Source: DATFXF01 sp035258565
GTDB lineage: Bacteria > Acidobacteriota > Terriglobia > Acidiferrales > UBA7541
Length of the DNA stretch: 19,830 bases
Assembly: GCA_035258565.1 (NCBI GenBank)
Contig: DATFXF010000179.1
Location: 1 to 19,830 of the forward strand
Direction of reading: 5' to 3'
Shown piece by piece: positions 7,684 through 17,391 of the stretch (positions are counted from its first letter, which is position 1; every line of letters starts with the position of its first letter). Both the position numbers and the translations under genes were made by a program. A model generated the notes under the pieces. The model was not told the DNA's origin. It did not search any database and saw nothing but the letters and a program-made list of their open reading frames with translations.

Positions 7684-8103
7684 TTGAGCACGGAGCAGAC
7701 ACTTGCCATCATCAAGCCCGACGCGGTCGAGCGCGGTCTGACGGGCGAGATTCTGAAGCGCATTCACGAGGCGAAGCTCCGGATTATTGCTACCAAATCC
7801 TTGCGGCTCACCAAGGTGGAGGCCGAAGGGTTTTACGCCGTCCATCGCGCGAAGCCCTTCTTCGCGCCGCTCACCGACTTCATGAGCTCCGGCAAGGTCG
7901 TTGTCCTCGTGCTCGAAGCTGAGAACGCCATCAAGCGCTGGCGCGATGTGATGGGCGCCACCGATCCCTCGCAAGCCGCCTCGGGCACGATCCGCCGCGA
8001 ATTCGGCACCAGCATTCAGAACAACTGCACACACGGTTCGGACGCTCTGGAGACGGCGGCCTTCGAGATTTCCTACTTCTTCTCCGGCCACGAACTCCTC
8101 TGA
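7684..8103 (+). CDS. ndk: Nucleoside diphosphate kinase
   Basis: This 139-residue protein has the normal length for bacterial Ndk, which passes the gamma phosphate from ATP to other nucleoside diphosphates through a phospho-histidine. Seen here are IIKPDAVERG with Lys11, the conserved Tyr51, and the active-site block NNCTHGSD with His117. The start is TTG at 7684, chosen because homology starts there (STEQTLAIIKPD) and a strong GAGGAGGAG ribosome site (7672-7680) stands just upstream. The placement directly after sucCD suggests co-expression with the enzyme that makes NTP in the TCA cycle. Confidence 0.95.
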   Translation: MSTEQTLAIIKPDAVERGLTGEILKRIHEAKLRIIATKSLRLTKVEAEGFYAVHRAKPFFAPLTDFMSSGKVVVLVLEAENAIKRWRDVMGATDPSQAASGTIRREFGTSIQNNCTHGSDALETAAFEISYFFSGHELL

Positions 8104-8167
8104 TCGAGGGGCGCGCTGCCGGCGTTTGAGCAGCAGGATTTCATCGTGAGAGGTAGAATGGGAAGCA

Positions 8168-8401
8168 ATGGAACCGCTGCGTGAGCTCGGAAAGCTGCTG
8201 GTCGTGTTCGGGGCGCTTCTCGTGGCCGCCGGGGCGCTGCTCGTGTTCGGCGCCAGGCTGCCATTCCGCCTGGGCCGGCTGCCCGGTGACATCGCCTATC
8301 ACGGCCGGAACACGACGTTTTATTTCCCCATCGTGACGTGTCTGGTGGTCAGTACAGCCTTGAACGTCATCCTGTGGCTGCTTTCCTACTTTCGGCGATA
8401 A
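8168..8401 (+). CDS. DUF2905-type small membrane protein
   Basis: This 77-residue protein has two hydrophobic helices (about 8-29 and 51-73) flanking the conserved loop LGRLPGDIAYHGRNTTFYFP (35-54). That loop is the hallmark of the DUF2905 family: an LPGDI core, then an N-x-x-F-Y-F-P turn. It should span the inner membrane twice with a short polar loop. The function of this family is unknown to me, and the neighbourhood (ndk before, xseA after) gives no clear hint. A TAGAAT hexamer (8154-8159) just upstream could be a -10 element, but no convincing -35 is seen. Confidence 0.8.
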   Translation: MEPLRELGKLLVVFGALLVAAGALLVFGARLPFRLGRLPGDIAYHGRNTTFYFPIVTCLVVSTALNVILWLLSYFRR

Positions 8402-8493
8402 GGATCGGGTTCCTCCTCGAGTCGCGAAGCGTCCACCAACTGTTCTAAAATACATCGCTTAGCAAGATAAGCGGGAAACGAGAGAGCCACACC

Positions 8494-9858
8494 ATGAGCA
8501 CGCAGTTTCAGCTCAACTTGGCGCCCGAGCGCAAGGTCTGGTCGGTGAGCGAGTTCACCGCGCGCGTGCGCGAGCTGCTGGCCAGCGAATTTCCCGACCT
8601 TTGGGTCGAGGGCGAGGTCTCGAACTGCCACCAGGCGCAGTCCGGGCACCTCTATTTCACGCTGAAGGATGCGCGCGCGCAGCTTCGCTGCGTGTGCTTC
8701 CGCAGTCAGGTTCGCCTGTTGAGGTTTCGCCCTGAGGATGGCCTGCACGTCACCGTGCGCGGCTCGATTGGGGTGTACGAGGCGCGCGGCGAATACCAGA
8801 TCCTTGTGGAGCACGTCGAGCCCATCGGACTGGGTGCGCTGCAACTCGCGTTTGAGCAAGTCAAGAAGCGCCTCGCCGCTGAGGGGCTGTTCGACAAGGC
8901 TCGCAAGAAGCCCCTGCCGTTGCTGCCGCGGCGCATTGGCCTGGTTACTTCCCCGCGTGGCGCGGCTGTGCGCGACGTGGTGCGCATCCTCCGCCGGCGA
9001 TTCCACAATGTCCACCTGATCCTTTATCCCGTGCGGGTGCAGGGCGAGGGTGCCGCGGAGGACCTCGTCCAAGCTATCAAATTTTTTGACTCGGAAAAGA
9101 TGGTCGACGTGCTGATCCTGGCGCGGGGGGGTGGCTCGCTCGAAGATCTCTGGGCGTTCAATGAGGAGAGCGTGGCCCGGGCCATGGCCCGGTCCTCCAT
9201 CCCCATCATTTCCGGCGTGGGCCATGAGACGGACTTCACCATCGCTGACTTTGTGGCCGACCTGCGTGCTTCCACGCCCTCGGCTGCGGCGGAGGTCGTT
9301 GTGAAGTCGCGGCAGGAGTTCGACCGGCAGCTGACGGAGATGCAAGAGCAAATCCTTCAGCGCGCGCGTTATCTCTTGCTTGGCTTGCGGCACCGCTTGC
9401 AGGAGTTGGCCGCTCGCCCCGGCTTTCGCCGGCTCGAGGAGCTGCTGCGCGAATACCGCCTGCAGTCGGACGAGTTCCTGACCCGGCTTGCCACGGCGCT
9501 CGAGGCGCGCCTCGAGCGGGTGCGACGCCGGTTCACCGGGGCCCAGACGGGCATCGCTCGATTCGACCTGCGCGCGCGGATTGCGGCCGCGCGTCTGGGG
9601 GTCGAGCGGCGCACGGGCGAGCTCGGCGTGCGAGCCGAGCGGTTCCTCCGGGCGCAGCGCCAGCGGCTCGAGCGTTTGACGGTCGAGCTCAACGAGCGCA
9701 GCCCGCTGCGCCTGCTCGAGCGTGGATACGCAATCGTCTACGACACCCGAGGAACTGTTGTGCGCGCTGCCGGGCAGGTCGCGCTTGGCGAGGAGGTCAG
9801 CGTGCAGCTGGCCCGCGGCCGCCTCGCCGCCGAAGTGAGGCGGAAGGAAGAGAAGTAA
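8494..9858 (+). CDS. xseA: Exodeoxyribonuclease VII large subunit
   Basis: This 454-residue protein is the usual XseA length. Exonuclease VII degrades single-stranded DNA from either end and works in mismatch repair and DNA damage tolerance. Residues 13-110 are the N-terminal OB-fold (VWSVSEFTARVRELL, WVEGEVSN, GHLYFTLKD). The catalytic part has VTSPRGAAVRD (151-161), ARGGGSLEDLWAFNEE (210-225) and GVGHETDFTIADFVAD (241-256); Asp161, Arg211, His244 and Asp247 match the E. coli active-site pattern by spacing. Residues about 270-400 are long charged helices (coiled-coil stalk), followed by a C-terminal RGYAIV segment. The small subunit gene xseB, often adjacent, is not in the window; the next gene is lepA, convergent. 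A TAAAAT at 8446-8451 may be a -10 element. Confidence 0.95.
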   Translation: MSTQFQLNLAPERKVWSVSEFTARVRELLASEFPDLWVEGEVSNCHQAQSGHLYFTLKDARAQLRCVCFRSQVRLLRFRPEDGLHVTVRGSIGVYEARGEYQILVEHVEPIGLGALQLAFEQVKKRLAAEGLFDKARKKPLPLLPRRIGLVTSPRGAAVRDVVRILRRRFHNVHLILYPVRVQGEGAAEDLVQAIKFFDSEKMVDVLILARGGGSLEDLWAFNEESVARAMARSSIPIISGVGHETDFTIADFVADLRASTPSAAAEVVVKSRQEFDRQLTEMQEQILQRARYLLLGLRHRLQELAARPGFRRLEELLREYRLQSDEFLTRLATALEARLERVRRRFTGAQTGIARFDLRARIAAARLGVERRTGELGVRAERFLRAQRQRLERLTVELNERSPLRLLERGYAIVYDTRGTVVRAAGQVALGEEVSVQLARGRLAAEVRRKEEK

Positions 9859-9881
9859 GGGAAGTCAAGCAAGCGGGCTTT

Positions 9882-9904
9882 GGCTGGTGCGCCGGCTTCC
9901 AGCC
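9882..9904. terminator. Possible hairpin between converging xseA and lepA
   Basis: GGCTGG (9882-9887) and CCAGCC (9899-9904) form a 6-bp GC-rich stem with an 11-base loop in the 76-base gap between two converging genes. Pyrimidine-rich sequence follows on the plus side but there is no clean T tract. A shared terminator is plausible only. Confidence 0.3.
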
Positions 9905-9934
9905 CCTCTTCTCCGTGCCTTTCGAGCGGTCTGT

Positions 9935-11740
<1,806 letters not shown>

Positions 11741-11888
11741 GTCTCAGGATTGGCTCACTGGCGAAGAGCGAACTCGAACCTCACTGCTCCCTGTGCTTTC
11801 TAATGTGTTCAGCTAAACAAACGAGTGTGCCACAAATCGGCCCGCGCGGCCAGGCGGACAGACAAGGCACAGCACCGGCCACAAGTGT

Positions 11889-11918
11889 TTGGCGGAACTC
11901 CATCGGGCGGTATATAGT
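11889..11918 (+). promoter_or_regulatory. Possible sigma-70-type promoter for the TPR-GAF gene
   Basis: TTGGCG (11889-11894) and TATAGT (11913-11918), separated by 18 bases, resemble -35 and -10 elements and point at the gene starting at 11990. The -10 matches consensus at 5 of 6 positions and the -35 at 4 of 6. The rest of the 249-base lepA/TPR gap shows no gene. Confidence 0.35.
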
Positions 11919-11989
11919 GTTCTTGTTCCCGCGCCCGCCAGTCGCCCGATCGGCGGGCGTCAGTTTCTAGGCGAACCAGACCCGCGCAC

Positions 11990-14545
11990 ATGGCGGTAGA
12001 CGTCAGCAAACATCTGGAACGCGCACAGCGCTACCTGGAGCGGAATCGGCTCGAGGAGGCCATCGACGCATATCTGGGCGTTCTGGAGGTGGCCCCGAAC
12101 CACCTGGAGGCCCTGCTTGCTTTGGGCGACCTCTATACGCGCCTGGACAAGCCGGAGCGCGCCTCTCAATATTACGGCCTGCTGTTCGACCGTCTCCATG
12201 ATCCTCACGAAGAAGCGCGGGCGATTGCTCTCTACACGCGCTTCCTGAAGCCCTTCCCTCAGCCCCCGGATCGCCAAGCGCGCTACGCTCTCTTGCTCCA
12301 GAAGCAGAACAAGCACGCCGAGGCCATCGAGCAGTACACGGCCGCCGCGGAAGCCTTCGTGGCGCGCCAGAAGGACGAGGAGGCCTTGGTCTGTTGGGAG
12401 AGAGTGGCTCAGCTCGAGCCGGATAACCCCGAACGCCAATTTGCACTCGGCGAGTTGGCCGAGCGCATGGGCAAGACCGAGGTCGCTGCGCGCGGCTTCC
12501 TCCGCGCCGGGCAACTGGCCCAGTCTGCCGGCGATAACCATCGCGCCCTCGAGTTCTTCGCCCGCGCGCACACGCTTGCGCCGGCCGACCGCAGTGTAGC
12601 CCTGCTGTACGCCACGCTGCGACTCCGCAAGGGCGACACTAACGCCGCCATCGAGCTGCTGGAGCCCTTTTCGTCCGCAGAAGATGACCCTGCGCTACTC
12701 GAGACTCTGGGCAAAGCCCTGATAGAGGCGGGCAAGCTCGACCGCGCACGGTTCATCCTCGAGCGGCTTTACCGGGAGAAAACGGAGTGTTTCGTTCAGC
12801 TGGTCGAGCTCGCCGACCTGTTTCTCAAGGCCCGGCGGGATGAACAGGCCATCGAGGTCCTCAATCACATCAAGAAGCGCATGTTCGCCTCGCGGCGCGA
12901 AGGAGATTTTGCTACTCAACTCGACCGCCTTGCGGACGCGAACCCCTCTTCGGTGCGATTGACGGAGTATTGGGGAGCACTCTACAACGAGCTGAACCGC
13001 GAAGCGAAGTACTTCGACGTCCTGGTGCGATTGTTCGACCTGTATTTCGAGTCCGGCAACCTTCGGGCTGCCTGCGAGACGCTCGAAAAGCTGGTGGATA
13101 TTGACGCCTACGATTTTCGCAACTACCAGCGCATCGAGCGCCTGAAAGGCCGGGTGGATCCCCAGTTCATGGACGCGGTGAAGGCCCGGCTGGCCAAGTC
13201 CGCTTCGCAGGGCACTCAGGCGCCGGTGATGGGTCGCCCCCTGGGAGAAGAAAGCGAAGTGCTGCTCACCGAGGAGAGCCGCGCCCGGCAGACTCTCGAA
13301 GACCTGATGGTACAGGCTGAGATCTTTCTTCAATACTCTCTTCAGGCCAAGGCGATTGAGCGCTTGGAGAAAATCGCGGAGATGTTCCCTGGCGAGGAGG
13401 AGCGCAACGATCGCCTCCGCAACGTGTACGAGACTGCCCGCTGGTGGCCCGAGGGATCGAAGCGCAAGCGCAGGTCGGCTCCGGGGGAACCTTCCGCGGA
13501 GGCGCCCCCCAGCCGCACCGGTGTCTATACCGCCGAAACCCTCCGCGACCTGGCGAAGATCTCCGAGATCAATCAGAATGTGTACCGGCAACCCACGCCC
13601 CGCGCGGTGCTCTCCGTGGCTGTAAACGAAGTGGGCACGCACCTCCAAGCCGCGCGATGCCTGGCGGTCGTCGGCACACGAGGCCAGCCTCCACAGCTGG
13701 CTGCGGAGTACTGCGCGCCGGGTGTGGAAGCGTCTTCCGGTGGACAGATCGCGCGTCTGCTGGTGCAAATCGAGCGCGCGGCGCCGGATGCATTGGGTGG
13801 CTTGCCGCTCGATGTGGCTGCCGCTCCCGTGCTGCGAGAAATCGGGCTCAGCACAGCGCTGGGCGTTGTGATCACCGATAAGGAGACGCAGGCACCGGGG
13901 GGGATGTTCGTTGTTGGCCATGCTACGCCTCATCGCTGGAAGACGAACGAGACCTATTTTCTTCAGGCTGTGGGCGACCAGATGCTCTTGAGCGTCAACC
14001 ACACGAAACTCCGCACCCTGGTGCGCACCCTTGCTGTCGCCGATGAGAAGACCGGCCTGCTGGGCCGCAGCTCTTATCAGGGCTGCCTGCTGGGTGAGGC
14101 GCAGCGGGCCAAGACGCAGGGCACGCCGCTGTCGCTTGCGATCCTGCAGATCGATCAGGGATTCGAGCTCATCCGCCAGCAAGGAGAGGCCCTGGTCGAG
14201 CGCCACCTGGGGCGTCTGGCGCGAGCCGTGCAACCGGTGGTCCGGCAGAACGATCTGGCTGTGAAGTACACTGCCTGGGCGATCGCCTTTATCCTGCCGG
14301 ATACCACGCTTGCAGGTGCGCGCAGCCTGGCGGAGAAGTTGCGCAAGGTTGGGGCCGGCGTGCGCCCGTCCTGGGACGGCGTGCCGCTCACGCTCAGCGC
14401 AGTGGTGGCGGAGGCAATTGCGCGACAAGACTACGACAGCGAAGATATTGTCACCGATCTGATCAACCGCGCCGAGGCCAGCTTGGATGAGGCGCGGCGG
14501 AGAGGCGGCGACACCATTGTGTCGCTCGAAATGCCCCGGAGCTGA
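11990..14545 (+). CDS. TPR - GAF-like - degenerate GGDEF multidomain protein
   Basis: This is an 851-residue, apparently cytoplasmic protein with no signal peptide or membrane segment. Residues 1-480 are helical tetratricopeptide-type repeats (for example 9-36, 40-67, 109-140, 216-265, 440-466), a protein-interaction scaffold. A basic, proline-containing linker (485-515) follows. Residues about 520-680 look like a GAF sensor domain (it opens LRDLAKISEINQNVY, and the ligand is unknown). Residues 681-851 keep the GGDEF fold: DEKTGLLGRSSY at the start, LSLAILQIDQ, and a closing RAEASLDEARRRGGDTI. The signature loop, however, reads KYTAWAIAFILP (759-770), so GGDEF is replaced by TAWAI and cyclic-di-GMP synthesis is not expected. 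It may act as a nucleotide sensor or a pure interaction module. The start ATG 11990 has no strong ribosome site. The domain calls come from reading motifs, not from a profile search. Confidence 0.8.
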   Translation: MAVDVSKHLERAQRYLERNRLEEAIDAYLGVLEVAPNHLEALLALGDLYTRLDKPERASQYYGLLFDRLHDPHEEARAIALYTRFLKPFPQPPDRQARYALLLQKQNKHAEAIEQYTAAAEAFVARQKDEEALVCWERVAQLEPDNPERQFALGELAERMGKTEVAARGFLRAGQLAQSAGDNHRALEFFARAHTLAPADRSVALLYATLRLRKGDTNAAIELLEPFSSAEDDPALLETLGKALIEAGKLDRARFILERLYREKTECFVQLVELADLFLKARRDEQAIEVLNHIKKRMFASRREGDFATQLDRLADANPSSVRLTEYWGALYNELNREAKYFDVLVRLFDLYFESGNLRAACETLEKLVDIDAYDFRNYQRIERLKGRVDPQFMDAVKARLAKSASQGTQAPVMGRPLGEESEVLLTEESRARQTLEDLMVQAEIFLQYSLQAKAIERLEKIAEMFPGEEERNDRLRNVYETARWWPEGSKRKRRSAPGEPSAEAPPSRTGVYTAETLRDLAKISEINQNVYRQPTPRAVLSVAVNEVGTHLQAARCLAVVGTRGQPPQLAAEYCAPGVEASSGGQIARLLVQIERAAPDALGGLPLDVAAAPVLREIGLSTALGVVITDKETQAPGGMFVVGHATPHRWKTNETYFLQAVGDQMLLSVNHTKLRTLVRTLAVADEKTGLLGRSSYQGCLLGEAQRAKTQGTPLSLAILQIDQGFELIRQQGEALVERHLGRLARAVQPVVRQNDLAVKYTAWAIAFILPDTTLAGARSLAEKLRKVGAGVRPSWDGVPLTLSAVVAEAIARQDYDSEDIVTDLINRAEASLDEARRRGGDTIVSLEMPRS

Positions 14546-14668
14546 GAAGCAGGCCGTCCGGCTCTCTCGCGCGAAGACCGAGCAGGGCGTGGCCATGATC
14601 GTCGAGGCCGCAGGATAGGCCCTCTCCGGAAATGCTTCGATCCAGCTTTCTCTCGAGGGGGAATTCAT

Positions 14669-15553
14669 ATGCCGATTCAGAAGGTGGGCGTGGTGGGCTG
14701 CGGCCTGATGGGCTCGGGCATCGCGCAGGTGGCGGCGCAGGCGGGTTGTGAGGTCGTCGTCCGCGAGGTCACGCCGGAGCTGGTCGAGAAGGGGCTGAAG
14801 TCCATCGAGAAGAATCTCGCGCGGATGGTCGAAAAAAGCTCGCTCAGCGCAGTCGAGCGCGACCACACGCGCAGTCGCTTGCGGGGCACCACCAACCTCG
14901 AGGAGTTACGTGACACGGATCTGGTGATCGAAGCGATCATCGAGCAGTTGGCGGCTAAGAAGGAGCTCTTTGGCGCGCTCGATAAGCTGTGTGCCGCGCG
15001 CACCATCTTCGCCAGCAACACTTCTTCGATTTCGATCACCGAGATGGCCACCGCAACGCGCCGCCCGGAGCGGTTCCTGGGCCTGCATTTCTTTAACCCC
15101 GTCCCGGTCATGAAGCTGGTGGAAGTGATTCGCACGATTTTGACTGACCCCCAGGTGTTCGACGAGCTCGTGACCTTTGCCGGGCGGCTCGGCAAGGTAC
15201 CGGTGCGCACCAGCGATCGCACCGGCTTCATCGTCAACCGGCTTCTGGTGCCGTACCTGCTCGATGCCATTCGCGCGCTCGAGGAGGGTGTGGCGTCCAT
15301 CGAGGACATCGACAAGTCCATGAGGCTCGGCTGCGGCCACCCCATGGGCCCCCTGACGCTGCTCGATTTTGTCGGCCTTGACACCACCTACTACATCGCT
15401 ATCGTGATGTTCGACGAATTCAAGGAGCGCCGCTTCGCGCCGCCGCCGCTCCTCAAGCGCATGGTCCTCGCGGGGTGGAACGGCCGCAAAGCGGGCCGTG
15501 GGTTCTACGACTACACCGACCCGCAGAATCCCAAGCCCTTGCCGCTCACCTAA
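14669..15553 (+). CDS. 3-hydroxyacyl-CoA (3-hydroxybutyryl-CoA) dehydrogenase
   Basis: This 294-residue, single-function dehydrogenase has the usual length of the Hbd/PaaH group. It oxidises 3-hydroxyacyl-CoA to 3-ketoacyl-CoA with NAD(P), or runs in reverse in butanoate synthesis. The N-terminal Rossmann domain shows VVGCGLMGSGIAQ (8-20). The catalytic dyad is His140 in GLHFFNPVPVMKLVE with Glu152, and SNTSS (116-120) is also conserved. The C-terminal helical domain has DRTGFIVNRLLVPYLLDA and GHPMGPLTLLDFVGLD. An AGGGGGA ribosome site lies a few bases before the ATG. An enoyl-CoA hydratase gene follows after 34 bases, so consecutive beta-oxidation steps are probably co-expressed. Chain-length preference is unknown. 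Confidence 0.92.
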   Translation: MPIQKVGVVGCGLMGSGIAQVAAQAGCEVVVREVTPELVEKGLKSIEKNLARMVEKSSLSAVERDHTRSRLRGTTNLEELRDTDLVIEAIIEQLAAKKELFGALDKLCAARTIFASNTSSISITEMATATRRPERFLGLHFFNPVPVMKLVEVIRTILTDPQVFDELVTFAGRLGKVPVRTSDRTGFIVNRLLVPYLLDAIRALEEGVASIEDIDKSMRLGCGHPMGPLTLLDFVGLDTTYYIAIVMFDEFKERRFAPPPLLKRMVLAGWNGRKAGRGFYDYTDPQNPKPLPLT

Positions 15554-15587
15554 GGGAAGCGAAAGCCGAAAACGGAGTGACCCTCAC

Positions 15588-16370
15588 ATGACCTACGAAA
15601 ATCTGCTCTACGAGAGAAAAGATCAGATTGGCTATGTCACCTTCAATCGACCGAAAGTGCTCAATGCGCTCAACCGCAGGACGATGGAGGAGCTGGGGGC
15701 GTTGCTCGCCGGGGCGCACGAAGACGCCGAGGTGCGCGTCCTGATCCTGACCGGCGCGGGAGAGAAAGCGTTTGTTGCCGGCGCGGACATCAACGATCTA
15801 GCCCAGCGCACGCCGGTGGACGGCAAAGAGTTCTCCATTTTCGGGCAGGGCGTTTTCCACATGCTCGAGACGCTCGGAAAGCCTTCCATTGCCGCAATCA
15901 ATGGTTTCGCGCTTGGCGGTGGGTGCGAGCTGGCGCTGGCCTGCACGATTCGCCTGGCGAGCCGCACCGCGAAACTTGGCCAGCCCGAAGTGAAGCTGGG
16001 AATTCCTCCCGGCTATGGGGGCTCGCAGCGCCTAGCGCGACTCTGCGGCAAGGGCGTGGCGCAGGAGCTCTGCCTGACGGGGGAGATGATTCCCGCCGAG
16101 GAGGCCCTGCGCATAGGCCTGGTCAACCATGTTTACGAGCCAGCGGAGCTCCTGCCGGCGGCCGAAGCGCTAGCCAAGAAGATCATTGCCAATGCGCCGT
16201 TGGCCGTGCGCTACACCATGGAGGCGATCGAACATGGCCTGGAGATGTCACAAGAAGGAGGCTTGTTCCTGGAGGCGACGCTTTTTGGCCTGTGCTGCGC
16301 CACCGAGGACATGCGCGAGGGCACGCGTGCGTTTCTCGAAAAGCGGCCGGCGCAGTTCAAAGGCCGCTGA
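15588..16370 (+). CDS. Enoyl-CoA hydratase (crotonase family)
   Basis: This 260-residue protein is full length for crotonase. It adds water to trans-2-enoyl-CoA to make 3-hydroxyacyl-CoA, the substrate of the dehydrogenase encoded just upstream. The oxyanion hole region AFVAGADI (61-68) and GFALGGGCELALAC (106-119) are present. Both catalytic glutamates of rat crotonase are matched: Glu114 (GGGCE) and Glu134 (GQPEVKLGIPPGYGG), with the correct 20-residue spacing. ATG 15588 was chosen because homology begins there and GGAG lies 10 bases upstream, although the frame is open 90 bases further back inside the preceding gene. Crotonase-fold enzymes vary in reaction, but having both glutamates supports a true hydratase. 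Confidence 0.92.
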   Translation: MTYENLLYERKDQIGYVTFNRPKVLNALNRRTMEELGALLAGAHEDAEVRVLILTGAGEKAFVAGADINDLAQRTPVDGKEFSIFGQGVFHMLETLGKPSIAAINGFALGGGCELALACTIRLASRTAKLGQPEVKLGIPPGYGGSQRLARLCGKGVAQELCLTGEMIPAEEALRIGLVNHVYEPAELLPAAEALAKKIIANAPLAVRYTMEAIEHGLEMSQEGGLFLEATLFGLCCATEDMREGTRAFLEKRPAQFKGR

Positions 16371-16442
16371 CGGCCGGTCAAGGCGGCAGGCTCGGCCGGG
16401 AAAGGGTTCCATCGAAATGCCGGAGGGGGTCGGGATCGCTCC

Positions 16443-16961
16443 ATGTCCACCGATGAGATTCGCGGTGAACTGAGCGCGGTGGGGCTGCGCTTCGGCATCG
16501 TGGTCAGCCGGTTCAACAGCTTCATCACTGAGCGGCTCCTGCGGGGGGCGCTCGACGCACTTGAGCGCGCCGGCGCTGGCGCAAAGCAGATGGATGTTGT
16601 GCGTGTCCCGGGTTCATTCGAGATCCCCCTCGCGGCAAAGCAGCTCGCAAGCTCGGGCCGGTATGACGCGGTGATCGCCGTTGGCTGCATCCTGCGTGGT
16701 GAGACCTCCCATTTCGAGTACATCTCCTCCGAGGTAGCGCGGGGCGTGCAGCTTGCTCAGATGGATACGGGTGTACCGGTGATCTTCTGCGTGCTGACCT
16801 GCGACACACTCGAGCAGGCCATTGACCGCGCCGGATTGAAGAGTGGCAACAAAGGCTTTGAGGCCGGTATCGCCGCGCTCGAGATGGCCACGCTCATGCG
16901 CAAGCTGGGGGGGAACGTGGAAACCCGGGTTGCCCGACGGGGCCGCCGCGCTCCCCGCTAG
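16443..16961 (+). CDS. ribH: 6,7-dimethyl-8-ribityllumazine synthase
   Basis: This 172-residue protein is a little longer than typical because of a basic C-terminal tail (RVARRGRRAPR). It condenses the ribityl-aminopyrimidine with dihydroxybutanone phosphate in the penultimate step of riboflavin synthesis and usually assembles into pentamers or 60-mers. Signatures are VVSRFNSFITERLL (20-33), VPGSFEIPLAAK (55-66), GCILRGETSHFEYIS with catalytic His90 (81-95), and CVLTCDTLEQAIDRAG-x-KSGNKGFEA later. GGAGGG lies about 14 bases upstream of the ATG, rather far. No FMN riboswitch is visible upstream. nusB begins one base after its stop, so the two are translated from one message. Confidence 0.95.
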   Translation: MSTDEIRGELSAVGLRFGIVVSRFNSFITERLLRGALDALERAGAGAKQMDVVRVPGSFEIPLAAKQLASSGRYDAVIAVGCILRGETSHFEYISSEVARGVQLAQMDTGVPVIFCVLTCDTLEQAIDRAGLKSGNKGFEAGIAALEMATLMRKLGGNVETRVARRGRRAPR

Positions 16962-16962
16962 C

Positions 16963-17391
16963 ATGGCGCTCCGACACAAGGCCCGCGAGTTCGCCCTCCA
17001 AATGTTGTTCCAGTGGGAGATGAGCCGCCAGGAACCCGCAAGCATCGAGGCGGGCTTCTGGAAAAATGCGCGCTCCGAAAAGAACACGCGCACATTTGCC
17101 AACCAGCTATTTGAGGGCGCGGTTGCACACTCTGAAGGAATGGATGAACTGGTCCGCCGCCATGCCGAGCACTGGCGCCTGGAGCGCATGGCGGCAATCG
17201 ACCGCGCCATCCTGCGCCTGGCCAGCTACGAGCTCCGCGCCGGCCAAACTCCACCCAAAGTGGTGATCAACGAGGCCGTCGAACTGGCCAAGAGGTTTTC
17301 CTCCGCAGAAGCCGCGCCGTTCATCAACGGCATCCTGGACGCGATTCACAAAGCCAGTAGGAACTCCCCCGCCGATGAAAACCTGCGGTAG
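16963..17391 (+). CDS. nusB: Transcription antitermination protein NusB
   Basis: This 142-residue protein is typical of NusB, an all-helical RNA-binding factor. With NusE (S10) it binds boxA and supports antitermination on rRNA operons. The N-terminal helix KAREFALQMLFQWEMS (5-20) and the C-terminal block AIDRAILRLASYELR, PPKVVINEAVELAKRFSS and FINGILDAI are the family hallmarks. ATG 16963 begins one base after the ribH stop. The ribH-nusB pair is a widely conserved arrangement. No clear terminator follows. Confidence 0.95.
   Translation: MALRHKAREFALQMLFQWEMSRQEPASIEAGFWKNARSEKNTRTFANQLFEGAVAHSEGMDELVRRHAEHWRLERMAAIDRAILRLASYELRAGQTPPKVVINEAVELAKRFSSAEAAPFINGILDAIHKASRNSPADENLR

Noticed and set aside
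11758..11800. A T-arm-like GGTTCGAGT on the minus strand near the lepA start, suggesting a tRNA.
   Set aside because: The stems around it do not pair properly for a T arm and no acceptor or anticodon arm can be found.
14546..14635. A short open frame after the TPR-GAF stop (ending VAMIVEAAG) that might be a frameshifted C-terminus.
   Set aside because: The GGDEF-like domain is already complete at its stop, and there is no homology or ribosome site to support the extra frame.
14660..14671. Adjacent EcoRI- and NdeI-like sites (GAATTCATATG) at the dehydrogenase start, hinting at vector sequence.
   Set aside because: Flanking sequence is continuous genomic coding context, and the hexamers also fall naturally around an ATG with its ribosome site.
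12695..14866. A 723-codon open frame on the minus strand across the TPR-GAF gene.
   Set aside because: It is a GC-rich shadow frame. It would overlap two well-supported plus-strand genes and shows no recognisable motif.
15498..15587. A 30-codon N-terminal extension of the enoyl-CoA hydratase.
   Set aside because: It overlaps the end of the dehydrogenase gene, and the internal ATG 15588 has a ribosome site and starts at the family's normal N-terminus.
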